A stretch of DNA of 64,000 bases from Woeseiaceae bacterium (GTDB lineage: Bacteria > Pseudomonadota > Gammaproteobacteria > Steroidobacterales > Woeseiaceae), in contig JAPKEL010000008.1 in the NCBI GenBank assembly GCA_028822065.1, positions 1 to 64,000 of the forward strand. Reading direction: 5' to 3'. Positions 10,424 to 18,858 of the stretch are shown one piece after another. Every line of letters starts with the position of its first letter. Positions within the stretch are counted from its first letter, which is position 1. The notes under the pieces were generated by a model. It did no database searches. It worked only from the letters and a program-made list of their open reading frames with translations, and was not told the DNA's origin. The position numbers were made by a program, and so were the translations under genes.

Positions 10424-11008
10424 ATGACGGAAAAAGTTGATCAAAGTAAGCGTCAATTTTTAAGCATTGCTACTGCTGTTACTGGTGGTGTAGGCATAGC
10501 TTTCGCGGCGGTGCCATTTTTATCTTCATTGAAACCAAGCGCAAGAGCACGCGCACTAGGAGCTCCTGTTGAAGTTCCTTTAGCTTCATTAGAGCCGGGG
10601 GAAATGATTAGAGTAATTTGGCGTGGAAGGCTTGTTTATGTTCTTCGTCGTACAGAAGAGATGTTAGGGAGATTAGTTGGAGTGACTGAGTATCTTAGAG
10701 ACCCTGATTCTTCTAATGTGGAGTTGCAACCTAGTTATGCTACAAACGAGCATCGTTCACTGAATCCCGAGTATCTCGTGGTGGAAGGATCATGTACTCA
10801 CTTGGGTTGTGCTCCCTTACCTCGATTCGAAGTTACTCCCTCTTCAGATTGGTTCGGCGGTTTCTTTTGCCCTTGTCATGGCTCAAAATTTGACTTATCA
10901 GGGAGAGTTTATAAGGGTGTACCAGCCCCAACTAACCTAAGGGTTCCACCATACACTTTTAGTCAAACCAATGTGATAACGATTGGTATTGATTCGGGAA
11001 CTGCGTAA
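10424..11008 (+). CDS. petA: Ubiquinol-cytochrome c reductase, Rieske iron-sulfur subunit
   Basis: Rieske [2Fe-2S] subunit of the bc1 complex, 194 residues. Cluster ligands by homology are Cys124 and His126 (CTHLGC) and Cys149 and His152 (CPCHGS), with Cys129 and Cys151 as the disulfide pair. The N-terminal anchor (about 10-36) is preceded by SKRQFLS, a Tat-like signal with Lys-Arg in place of Arg-Arg. GGAGCAAG precedes the ATG. The stop overlaps the ATG of petB by one base. It oxidises ubiquinol at the Qo site and passes the electron to cytochrome c1 on the periplasmic side. Confidence 0.97.
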   Translation: MTEKVDQSKRQFLSIATAVTGGVGIAFAAVPFLSSLKPSARARALGAPVEVPLASLEPGEMIRVIWRGRLVYVLRRTEEMLGRLVGVTEYLRDPDSSNVELQPSYATNEHRSLNPEYLVVEGSCTHLGCAPLPRFEVTPSSDWFGGFFCPCHGSKFDLSGRVYKGVPAPTNLRVPPYTFSQTNVITIGIDSGTA

Positions 11009-12249
11009 TGGCGAATAACGATAAAAAACAAATGGAATCATCTAGTAAATTATTAAATTGGATTGATGAGCGTTTCCCGTATACGGAAACAATGAGATAT
11101 CACATCACTGAATATTACGCGTCTAAAAATTTCAATATTTGGTATGTATTTGGTGTATTGGCCATGGTTGTTTTAGTTATTCAATTATTTACAGGTATCT
11201 TTCTAACGATGAATTATAAGCCATCAGCTGTCGATGCTTTCTCTTCAGTTGAATATATTATGCGAGATGTAGAGTGGGGGTGGCTGATTCGTTATATGCA
11301 TTCAACCGGTGCTTCTTTTTTCTTTATTGTGGTTTATCTCCATATGTTTCGGGCAATGTTATACGGTTCATACAAAAAACCAAGAGAGTTAATTTGGATT
11401 ATTGGAATGTTAATTCTTATTGTTCTTATGGCCGAGGCATTTTCAGGGTATCTCTTGCCATGGGGTCAAATGTCATATTGGGGCGCTCAAGTTATTATTT
11501 CAATATTCGGAGCAATCCCTCTCGTAGGTGAAGCTTTAGTAGAGATTATTAGAGGGGATTATTCCATCTCGGACGTTACCCTTAATCGTTTTTTTGCACT
11601 GCATGTTATTGCTTTACCTTTAGCATTGGTTGCTTTAATTTTTGTTCATATAGTCGCCTTGCATGAAGTGGGTTCTAATAATCCTGATGGCATAGAGATC
11701 AAAGAGTATAAAGATCAACATGGCATCCCTATAGATGGAGTGGCATTTCATCCATATCATACGAGTAAGGATTTAGTGGCAATAATTATATTTTTGATGA
11801 TCTTTTCTGTAGTAGTATTTTTTGCCCCAGATATGGGTGGTTACTTTTTAGAATATTCGAATTTTGAAAAAGCCAATCCTATGGCAACACCTGAACATAT
11901 TGTTCCTAGTTGGTATTTTACACCTTTCTATGCCTTATTAAGGGCGGTCCCAGATAAGTTGGGAGGGGCTATATTAATGGTTCTTGCCGTTATATTACCG
12001 CTGTTCTTGCCGTGGCTTGATCGAGCAAAAGTAAAATCAATTCGTTATCGAGGTTGGATTTATAAGATGGCCTTATCTTTATTTGTACTAAGTTTTATTT
12101 CTCTTGGGGTGCTTGGAGTTCTTCCTGCAGAAGGAATATATGTATTATTAGCAAGAATTTCTGCCTTGTTTTATTTTGCATTTTTTATCCTTATGCCCTA
12201 TTACACTAAGATTGATAAAACAAAACCTGTGCCAGATAGAGTAACCTAG
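11008..12249 (+). CDS. petB: Cytochrome b of the bc1 complex
   Basis: Diheme quinol-oxidising core subunit, 413 residues with eight or nine membrane helices. Heme-ligand histidines occur in the two expected helices: the HSTGASFFFIVVYLH segment (14-residue spacing) and the ALHVIALPLALVALIFVHIVALHE segment. The Qo-site motif, PEWY in mitochondria and alphaproteobacteria, reads PSWY here (residues 300-303, bases 11905-11916). The protein continues past helix VIII as in other proteobacterial cytochrome b proteins. It is encoded between petA (1-bp overlap) and petC (2-bp gap), a tight operon. Confidence 0.97.
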   Translation: MANNDKKQMESSSKLLNWIDERFPYTETMRYHITEYYASKNFNIWYVFGVLAMVVLVIQLFTGIFLTMNYKPSAVDAFSSVEYIMRDVEWGWLIRYMHSTGASFFFIVVYLHMFRAMLYGSYKKPRELIWIIGMLILIVLMAEAFSGYLLPWGQMSYWGAQVIISIFGAIPLVGEALVEIIRGDYSISDVTLNRFFALHVIALPLALVALIFVHIVALHEVGSNNPDGIEIKEYKDQHGIPIDGVAFHPYHTSKDLVAIIIFLMIFSVVVFFAPDMGGYFLEYSNFEKANPMATPEHIVPSWYFTPFYALLRAVPDKLGGAILMVLAVILPLFLPWLDRAKVKSIRYRGWIYKMALSLFVLSFISLGVLGVLPAEGIYVLLARISALFYFAFFILMPYYTKIDKTKPVPDRVT

Positions 12250-12251
12250 GT

Positions 12252-12971
12252 ATGAATAATCTTAAATCACCATTTTATCTAACTTTAGTTTTACTTATGC
12301 TTATGACGGATATTTTTGCAGCCGCTGGAAAGTCATTGGAAAAAGCAAATAATGATCCTCAGGATATCGAATCACTTCAAAGTGGGGCGCGTAATTTTAT
12401 GAACTATTGTTCTGGTTGTCACTCAGCTGAATATGTTCGCTATGATGTTATTGTTTCGGATCTCGGATTAACCGATGAGGAAGTAAAGCAATACTTGATG
12501 TTTAATACACAACAAACTTTCGACACAATTAATGCGTCCATGCCCCAGACGGATGCAGCAGGTTGGTTCGGCCAGGCCCCGCCTGATCTATCTTTGATGG
12601 CTAGGGCAAAAGGCACAGATTATATTTACAGTTTCTTGAAAAATTTTTATATTGATCCATCAAGTCCAACTGGTGTCGATAACTTAATTCTTGCTGGAAC
12701 AAGTATGCCAAATGTCCTTTGGGAGTTACAAGGGCATCAATTTATTGTCGAGGAAGATGGTGTAAGTCATCTTGAGCTCGGTGTTGTTGGAAAAATGTCT
12801 GAAAAAGAGTTTGATATTTTTCTTCGTGATACAGCTAACTTCTTAGAATATTTGAGTGAACCAATAAGGAATGCAAGACGAGCGTTAGGAATAAAAGTAT
12901 TAATGTTTTTGGCGTTTTTCCTTATGCTATCTTATTTACTAAAGAAAGAAATCTGGAAGGATGTAAAGTAA
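12252..12971 (+). CDS. petC: Cytochrome c1 of the bc1 complex
   Basis: Membrane-anchored c-type cytochrome that accepts electrons from the Rieske centre. It has 239 residues: an N-terminal signal (cleavage near IFAAA), the covalent heme site CSGCH at 53-57, the axial Met in GTSMPNVLW, and a C-terminal anchor helix (about 211-229). The length matches gammaproteobacterial cytochrome c1 genes not fused to cytochrome b. It is the last gene of petABC; a hairpin follows before sspA. Confidence 0.96.
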   Translation: MNNLKSPFYLTLVLLMLMTDIFAAAGKSLEKANNDPQDIESLQSGARNFMNYCSGCHSAEYVRYDVIVSDLGLTDEEVKQYLMFNTQQTFDTINASMPQTDAAGWFGQAPPDLSLMARAKGTDYIYSFLKNFYIDPSSPTGVDNLILAGTSMPNVLWELQGHQFIVEEDGVSHLELGVVGKMSEKEFDIFLRDTANFLEYLSEPIRNARRALGIKVLMFLAFFLMLSYLLKKEIWKDVK

Positions 12972-12973
12972 TT

Positions 12974-13011
12974 CTCTAAAAGAAATACTTCTTTAAGAGA
13001 GTTTATCTTTT
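12974..13011 (+). terminator. Hairpin between petC and sspA, possible terminator or attenuator
   Basis: CTCTAAAAGAA (12974-12984) can pair with TTCTTTAAGAG (12989-12999) with one mismatch and a four-base loop, followed by a T-rich stretch with a CTTTTT run. It lies just after the petC stop and about 30 bp before sspA, so it could end most petABC transcripts or only reduce read-through. Confidence 0.5.
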
Positions 13012-13030
13012 TATAAAAAAAGGATCATTA

Positions 13031-13660
13031 ATGTCAGTCATTGCGAATAGAAGATCAATAATGAATTTGTTTTCAAAGCCAACCTGCATTCATAGTCATC
13101 GCACTAGGATTGTCTTAGCAGAGAAAAATATCAACATCGAGATTACCAGTGTAGTTGGGCCAGATTTACCTGAAGATCTGATGGATATAAATCCTTATCA
13201 TACTTTGCCGACCTTAATTGATAGAGATCTTGTTCTTTATGATTCTAGGGTCATTATTGAGTACTTAGATGAGCGTTTCCCTCATCCTCCATTGATGCCT
13301 GTAGACCCTGTTACCCGCGCGCAATTCAGAATGGCTTTGTATAGAATAGAGCAAGACTGGTATTCATTAGCTGAAAAGTATGCTGAAAATGGCGAAGGAA
13401 AGTTAGCCACAAAACCAAAGAAAATGTTACGTGAAAGCATCTTGGCCGCTGTTGATTTATTTTCAATCAAATCTTATTTTATTAGCGATGATTTCTCATT
13501 GGTTGATTGCACTATTGCACCCATATTATGGAGACTACCTGAATATGGAATTGATTTAGGATCAAATGCATCAGCAATTGATAAGTATATGGATCGGGTT
13601 TTTGATCGCCCTTCATTTCGTGAGAGTCTCAGCGAACTTGAGCAAGAAATGCGACTCTAG
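13031..13660 (+). CDS. sspA: Stringent starvation protein A
   Basis: GST-fold RNA-polymerase-associated protein, 209 residues. The N-terminal thioredoxin-like half carries NLFSKPTCIHSHRTRIVLAEK, the family signature, and the C-terminal helical half ends in the usual RPSFRESLSE segment. SspA lacks glutathione transferase activity in E. coli and contacts RNA polymerase there in acid and stationary-phase responses. AAAAAAAGGATC precedes the ATG. It is followed by sspB after 26 bp, the standard pairing, and lies downstream of petABC as in many gammaproteobacteria. Confidence 0.94.
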   Translation: MSVIANRRSIMNLFSKPTCIHSHRTRIVLAEKNINIEITSVVGPDLPEDLMDINPYHTLPTLIDRDLVLYDSRVIIEYLDERFPHPPLMPVDPVTRAQFRMALYRIEQDWYSLAEKYAENGEGKLATKPKKMLRESILAAVDLFSIKSYFISDDFSLVDCTIAPILWRLPEYGIDLGSNASAIDKYMDRVFDRPSFRESLSELEQEMRL

Positions 13661-13686
13661 CATCAAGCGATATCTTTCATATACTT

Positions 13687-14070
13687 ATGGAATCATCATC
13701 TATGTCAAAGCGCCCATATTTGATTAAAGCCATGATCGAGTGGATCAATGATAATAATTTTACACCGTACATCTTAGTAGATGCCTCGGTGAAAGATGTC
13801 GAGGTTCCTGAAAATTTTATCAAGAATGATCAAATTATTCTAAATATTAGTTATTCAGCGTCTAATAATTTAAATATCAATTTGAAGTCAATTTCATTCG
13901 ATGGAAGATTTAATGGAAATTCAACTCAGATTTTTGTTCCATCCGAGGCAATATTGAGCGTGTACGCAAAAGAAACCGGCGAAGGCATGGTATTTACTAA
14001 TGATAAAAATATAAAAATAAAAAAAGATAAAATTATAAAAAAACCCCCACACCTAAAGTTAGTAGAATAG
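13687..14070 (+). CDS. sspB: ClpXP protease specificity factor SspB
   Basis: Adaptor that delivers ssrA-tagged peptides to ClpXP. It has 127 residues. The N-terminal RPYLIKAMIEWINDNNFTPYILVDA is highly typical, the central beta domain binds the tag, and a Lys-rich flexible linker leads to the C-terminal ClpX-binding peptide PHLKLVE. The linker is short compared with E. coli SspB. An internal ATG at 13702 (MSKRPY) is the more conserved start and an alternative to 13687; no strong ribosome site decides. The stop abuts the convergent lpoA stop. Confidence 0.92.
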   Translation: MESSSMSKRPYLIKAMIEWINDNNFTPYILVDASVKDVEVPENFIKNDQIILNISYSASNNLNINLKSISFDGRFNGNSTQIFVPSEAILSVYAKETGEGMVFTNDKNIKIKKDKIIKKPPHLKLVE

Positions 14071-15327
14071 TTATTGTTTTACTGCATGCTTTTTTTGAAC
14101 CACAGGCACACCATTGATTAATTTTGCCCAGGCTAATCTCCTTCTAATTCTTCCATCCTTCTCCATGTATAATTGACCTGTAGCACCATTAAGTTCTTGC
14201 ATAGAATAATTTTTTAAAGAGTTTATGGCGGCAACTAAAAAATAAGCATCATATCCCATAGCATTTTGGCGACTTTGAATAGCGTCTCCAGGCCAATACT
14301 TTCTTAGTGTTGTAGGGAGATTTTTAAGCCATATTTGTTGATCGATAACCCAAGGGGCGTCTGTGAAAATAATACCATTAAGATCATCTAAATTAGTATT
14401 ATAGGAATATATTGTTGAAGTTGAATATATTGGCAAAGCTTCATCGCCTGAGAGATGGTAATTTAGTTGAGACTTAAGAAGTTTCCCACTTGTGGTATCA
14501 GCAGCTACCAGAAAAATAAAATCTACATCTTGTCTTCGGCGCGGACTAAAGGATAGATCTTCATTTAAATTTGCTGATAGACGATTGTATCTTTTTTCAC
14601 TTAATGAGATTTCAAGTAATTCTTTTAACTCAGATGAAAAATCTTTCTCATTTTGATTGTAGAATTGACTTTCTATGATAACGCCGCCCATAGATTCTAA
14701 TGTAGTAGTATAAATTTCTTCAAGTTGATGACCCCATTCATTATCCGGTGCAATAATTAGACCAATTTTATTTTGATCGATAATCACTTTGTTTGAGGTA
14801 GAGATAGCCTCATCAACTGAAGAAAGAGAAAATTGATACATACGAATCAATGACTCATCATTGTCTAAAGAATTTAAAGTTAGCACTGGAACACTAAAAG
14901 CAATTTTCTTAGCTAAATTATTCACCGAATCTTGCAATAAAGGTCCGACGACAAAATCAGCACCGTCTTCGAGAGCTTGATCGTATGCAGCAACAGTATC
15001 TTGAAATTCTTGGGTGTCATATATTTTTATTTTTTTTATTCCTTGCTTGTCATCACTTAAAGAGTAGTGAGCACTGAGAAATCCATTTTGAATGGATTCT
15101 CCTTCTCTTTTGTAATCACCACTTAAGGGGAGTAGCAGTGCCACTTGGTCAGGGAAATCCTCTAAATTATAAGTTGGAGCCAATAGCTCCTGATCCCTCA
15201 TAATTGGTTGTGAGATAGATGGAACGCCCATATTTTTTTGATTTTGAGTGCCTGATGGAGTGCAACCAAATAAAAATACACCGAATAATCCGTTTAATAT
15301 CAGGGTATGTAAGAGTTTATTTTTCAA
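14071..15327 (-). CDS. lpoA: Penicillin-binding protein activator LpoA (LppC/YraM family)
   Basis: Outer-membrane lipoprotein that in E. coli stimulates PBP1A. It has 418 residues: a signal with lipobox LFGC (Cys22), then one periplasmic-binding-protein-like domain (about 55-418) with the start motif QVALLLPLSGDYKREGESIQNGFLSA. E. coli LpoA has an extra N-terminal TPR domain of about 220 residues which is missing here, so this is the short form seen in many non-enteric gammaproteobacteria. It is divergent from rsmI, the conserved yraM/yraL arrangement. Confidence 0.85.
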   Translation of the reverse strand: MKNKLLHTLILNGLFGVFLFGCTPSGTQNQKNMGVPSISQPIMRDQELLAPTYNLEDFPDQVALLLPLSGDYKREGESIQNGFLSAHYSLSDDKQGIKKIKIYDTQEFQDTVAAYDQALEDGADFVVGPLLQDSVNNLAKKIAFSVPVLTLNSLDNDESLIRMYQFSLSSVDEAISTSNKVIIDQNKIGLIIAPDNEWGHQLEEIYTTTLESMGGVIIESQFYNQNEKDFSSELKELLEISLSEKRYNRLSANLNEDLSFSPRRRQDVDFIFLVAADTTSGKLLKSQLNYHLSGDEALPIYSTSTIYSYNTNLDDLNGIIFTDAPWVIDQQIWLKNLPTTLRKYWPGDAIQSRQNAMGYDAYFLVAAINSLKNYSMQELNGATGQLYMEKDGRIRRRLAWAKLINGVPVVQKKHAVKQ

Positions 15328-15426
15328 GGCAATTTTTTTTAGCTTAATTTATCATTAATTTAGGATATTCTTATTGTCAATTATTAAATATATCAATGAA
15401 TCCTATAAAGAATTGTGGTTAATGAG

Positions 15427-16266
15427 ATGAAAAATGGAAAATTATTTGTTGTTGCTACTCCTATTGGTAATCTTGATGATACATCAAAACGCAGTCTAGA
15501 GACTTTTAAAAATGTTGATTTAATAGCCGCTGAAGATACTCGAAACACACGTCATTTATTATCCCATTTCAATATTAAGGCAAAAATGATTGCTCTTCAT
15601 GAACATAATGAGAAAGATGTAGCAAAAAAATTAATAAAAGATATTCAAAATGGCAGTTCAATTGCCTTGGTTAGTGATGCAGGCACTCCTGCAATTAACG
15701 ATCCTGGATATAGATTGGTATCTCTAGCTCATGAGAATAATATAACTGTCGTTCCATTACCCGGACCTTGTTCGATAATTAGCGCATTGTCAGTTTCAGG
15801 GTTGCCTAGTGATAGATTTTGTTTCGAAGGTTATTTGCCCGCTAAAAGCGAATCAAGAAAATCAAAATTAAAGGAATTAGTTAAAGAAAAAAGAACATTA
15901 ATTTTTCTGATTTCAGTACACAGAATTAGTCAATCCATAGAGGACATGTTATTGGTTTTTGGAGAAGATAGGTTAGCATTTCTTGCGCGCGAGATGACTA
16001 AAATATATGAGCAATGCATCAGAACGAATCTTGGTGATCTTTTCTTTATGACTAAGGAGGGTAAGATTCCAGAAAAAGGTGAATTTGTCTTAATTATAGA
16101 GGGTTACAGACAGCAAGATGATGATTCTCTTTACCTTGCTCGAGAATTAATGAATGAATTAATCAATAATGATTTAAGCATTCAGGCTGTTGATATTGTG
16201 ACAAAAGTGACCAAAATAAAGCGCAATATAGCTTACAAAATGATGCTTGAATTAAAAAATGAGTAA
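15427..16266 (+). CDS. rsmI: 16S rRNA (cytidine-1402-2'-O)-methyltransferase RsmI
   Basis: SAM-dependent methyltransferase of the tetrapyrrole-methylase fold that modifies C1402 of 16S rRNA, beside the RsmH target position. The protein has 279 residues from the ATG at 15427 (MKNGKLFVVATPIGNLDD); a GTG at 15415 would add four residues and neither has a clear ribosome site. Family motifs are VATPIGNL, EDTRNTRHLL, VSDAGTPAINDPG and PLPGPCSIISALSVSGLP. It is divergent from lpoA and convergent with the symporter. The other enzyme for this nucleotide, RsmH, is 3 kb downstream. Confidence 0.95.
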   Translation: MKNGKLFVVATPIGNLDDTSKRSLETFKNVDLIAAEDTRNTRHLLSHFNIKAKMIALHEHNEKDVAKKLIKDIQNGSSIALVSDAGTPAINDPGYRLVSLAHENNITVVPLPGPCSIISALSVSGLPSDRFCFEGYLPAKSESRKSKLKELVKEKRTLIFLISVHRISQSIEDMLLVFGEDRLAFLAREMTKIYEQCIRTNLGDLFFMTKEGKIPEKGEFVLIIEGYRQQDDDSLYLARELMNELINNDLSIQAVDIVTKVTKIKRNIAYKMMLELKNE

Positions 16267-16273
16267 AAAATTA

Positions 16274-17764
16274 TTAGGATATTTTATTCATTGTTCTATT
16301 TTTTTTATTTTTTAAGTGATGTAAATAAATAGTTAGACAGGCCAGCAAGAATGGCACTAATCTTTCAAAAGGGTCTCCTGGTAGATTTCCTAATATCGAC
16401 AGCCAGTATGAAATATTAGTAGTAGTATTATCAGGAGCAATATTTCCATAACTGTAAAATAAGACTGTTGAACTGAATCCTATAATAATACTCCATAATC
16501 TTGCTTCTGATGTAGGCTCATGGTTAATTACTCTTGCTATTACAATAGCACCAAATGCTGCGCCTAGAGCACTCCAGGCAAATAAAACACGATCAAAAAT
16601 ACTGTCTGGAATGATCCAGGCAAGTATGACCGCTGCAAATACAATAATACTCATAACTAAACGTGATACCAGTAACTCCCCAAAACTAAAATATTTTGAT
16701 AAACCTAGATCATGAGATATAGCGGAAGATGCTGCAAGTAAGAGAGAATCTACGGTCGACATCACTGCGGAAAGAATTGACGCAATTACGATACCGGCCA
16801 ATACTGGAGGGAGAAGTTGCTCAGCCATCAGATAAAAAACTTGTTCGCCTGTTTGCAGGTCTTTTATTAAAGTTCTTGCTGCAAGACCTAATGCTGCCAT
16901 TGCACAAAAAATTATGATTGACCAGGTGACAGCAATAACAGCTCCTAATTTTAATTCATAATTTCCTTTAACTGCCATCAAACGAGACAGAAGATGAGGT
17001 TGCCCAAATGTGCCGCTGCCAATGCCAATTATGCCCGTCATAAAACCAAATAAAAGAAAGCCCGAGTGACCACCTGTCCAGTCATTATAATGTTTATCTA
17101 TAGTAGAAAGTTTGGTAACTATTTCATTGAAACCACCTGCTTCATTGACGGTTACTAAGGATACAATAAGAGCCGCAGCCATCATTATAAAAGCTTGAAG
17201 GGTATCAGTAATACTGGCAGCCCAAAATCCACCTAAAATACAATACAATAAAATTATGAATGCACTAATAATTAAGCTTGTGCCTGCGGTCATGTGGAAA
17301 TTACTAATGAATGCAGATGCGGCAGCATCAAATTGAGCTGCTATATAAAAAATAAAACAAAATGCAATTAATAGAGCAGATAGACTTGCTATTATACGTC
17401 TATCTTTACCTTCAAGGTTAGCGCAAATAAAATCGGTAGGGGTGATCCATTTTTTTAGGCTTGATTCATTTCTTACTCTAGGCCCTAATAATAACCACAT
17501 TATTATGTAACCAGCCCATATACCTGGCATCATCCATAATGCAGAATAACCATAAACAAAAACAAAACCACTAAATCCAAGTAATACCCACGCGGATGAT
17601 GTGCTAGCCGCGTAAGATAAGCCAGCTACCCAAGGACCTAATTGCCTTCCTGCTAACAAAAAATCAGTATTATTTTTTACTTTTCTGGAAGCTAAAAAAC
17701 CAATAAAAATAAGTAAGGCTTGATAGAAAATTAGTGTAATTGTGATGACTTGGGATTGTTGCAT
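16274..17764 (-). CDS. putP: Sodium/solute symporter, PutP-like (SSS family)
   Basis: Inner-membrane symporter of 496 residues with about 13 hydrophobic helices. Motifs of the PutP branch are seen: DFLLAGRQLGPWVAGLSYAASTSSAWVLLG near the N-terminus, FGQPHLLSRLMAVK in the middle and SAVMSTVDSLLLAASSAISHDL in the sodium-binding helix. Sodium-coupled proline uptake is the best family inference, but other small amino acids cannot be excluded. No putA (proline catabolism) is nearby. The gene is monocistronic, convergent with rsmI. Confidence 0.85.
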   Translation of the reverse strand: MQQSQVITITLIFYQALLIFIGFLASRKVKNNTDFLLAGRQLGPWVAGLSYAASTSSAWVLLGFSGFVFVYGYSALWMMPGIWAGYIIMWLLLGPRVRNESSLKKWITPTDFICANLEGKDRRIIASLSALLIAFCFIFYIAAQFDAAASAFISNFHMTAGTSLIISAFIILLYCILGGFWAASITDTLQAFIMMAAALIVSLVTVNEAGGFNEIVTKLSTIDKHYNDWTGGHSGFLLFGFMTGIIGIGSGTFGQPHLLSRLMAVKGNYELKLGAVIAVTWSIIIFCAMAALGLAARTLIKDLQTGEQVFYLMAEQLLPPVLAGIVIASILSAVMSTVDSLLLAASSAISHDLGLSKYFSFGELLVSRLVMSIIVFAAVILAWIIPDSIFDRVLFAWSALGAAFGAIVIARVINHEPTSEARLWSIIIGFSSTVLFYSYGNIAPDNTTTNISYWLSILGNLPGDPFERLVPFLLACLTIYLHHLKNKKNRTMNKIS

Positions 17765-18098
17765 ATTGAATTTTGGTTAAGTTATATTTCGATGAATCTT
17801 TAAAAATAGTATTAATTTTTTATTTTATTATTATTTACTATTTTAGTAAGTTTGAAAATTTTTTGCTTTTTTAAATAATTTATCAAATAAAAAATAAAAA
17901 CAATATTAGGCTAAAAATTATCTTCATCAAAATATGATTTGGATTATAGATCATATATGGGATAGAGCTAAAAATAAAAGCAAATAAAAAGTATTGAAAA
18001 AGAAGCACTTGATTATCTATCGATCTGATATTGATTAGAATTTTTATTACCTCAAAATCTGTATATTTTTAAGTAAATTGGGTTTATTCTTGTTGCTG
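17765..18098. other. AT-rich intergenic region before rnpB
   Basis: About 334 bp of very AT-rich sequence with no credible reading frame. It must contain the divergent promoters of the symporter gene and rnpB. A TATTCT at 18085-18090 is placed correctly for an rnpB -10 box, but I see no matching -35 box. Confidence 0.4.
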
Positions 18099-18099
18099 T

Positions 18100-18466
18100 A
18101 AGAGTTGGCTTGGTAATCGCTATTTCTCATTAATTGAGTAAGTAGAGGAAAGTCCGGGCTCCTTCGGACAAGGTGCCAGGTAACGCCTGGGGGGCGCAAG
18201 CTCATGGATAGTGCCACAGAAAATATACCGCCTAAGTACTTATGTACCGGTAAGGTTGAAATGGTGCGGTAAGAGCGCACCGCATAAATGGCAACATTTA
18301 TGGCAGGGAAAACCCCGCCTGGAGCAAGACCAAATAGAGAAGTAATTGACTAATGTCATACCGTCGGTTCCGAACGGACTTCTGGGTAGGTTGCTAGAGG
18401 TAGTTGGTGACAACTATTCGAGATGAATGATTACCCTCGACAGAACCCGGCTTATGGCCAACTCTT
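18100..18466 (+). ncRNA. rnpB: RNase P RNA, bacterial class A
   Basis: Catalytic RNA of RNase P, which matures tRNA 5' ends. Recognised from the conserved cores: GAGGAAAGTCCGGGC at about 18145-18159 and ACAGAACCCGGCTTA at about 18440-18454, which together form helix P4. The ends are set by helix P1: 18100-18108 (AAGAGTTGG) is complementary to 18458-18466. Further class A marks are the GGGGGGCGCAAGC and GCAGGGAAAACCCCGCC segments. The length of about 367 nt is typical. The gene lies between the rsmI/symporter pair and the dcw cluster, as rnpB does in Pseudomonas. Confidence 0.97.
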
Positions 18467-18757
18467 ACTTTTCACCATCTCCTTTCATTTTTTGAAATTT
18501 ATTATCCATTAAATCAGTTACTTAAGTTAATAGAGTTAAACCAAAAGAGTTAAATTAGCGCAGATTAGATTGTAATTCAGAATAACTAAATTTGAAGCGT
18601 AATTTAATTTTAGAATGAGAATCAATTCAATATTATGGTTTAGCTATAATCTTTAAGTGATTGATTTATAGTTCCAAAAATATTTAAATATTTATGATTT
18701 TTTCTATAAATACACACCTAAGTTACTGTACTTAATAGAATTATTCTATTTATTAAG
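18467..18757 (+). other. Intergenic region rnpB to dcw promoter
   Basis: About 290 bp without a reading frame. It starts with TTACTTTT after helix P1, which may help end rnpB transcription. Two copies of GAGTTAAA occur in the first 85 bp. Nothing else recognised. Confidence 0.4.
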
Positions 18758-18786
18758 TTGACGCTAATATATCTCAAGAATATAGT
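18758..18786 (+). promoter_or_regulatory. Sigma-70 promoter of the dcw cluster
   Basis: TTGACG at 18758-18763, an exact 17-bp spacer and TATAGT at 18781-18786. It is the best sigma-70 match I noticed in the window. Transcription would start near 18793, about 63 bp before mraZ and right at the MraZ boxes. Confidence 0.75.
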
Positions 18787-18795
18787 GTCAATATG

Positions 18796-18820
18796 TGGAA
18801 AAAAGTGGGAGATTATGGTT
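18796..18820 (+). promoter_or_regulatory. MraZ operator, three TGG repeats at 10-bp period
   Basis: TGGAA (18796), TGGGA (18806) and TGGTT (18816) are spaced exactly one helical turn apart, with five-base spacers. This matches the known MraZ-binding pattern of TGGGN direct repeats upstream of mraZ. The repeats begin at the predicted transcription start, so bound MraZ would block initiation: autoregulation of the cluster. Confidence 0.75.
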
Positions 18821-18858
18821 TTAACTATCTCTAAAACCAATAATTTTAATTAAAAATG

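Noticed and set aside
18047-18280. 77-codon minus-strand frame
   Set aside because: It lies across the start of the RNase P RNA, which is certain from its conserved core and P1 pairing; the frame has no recognisable protein features.
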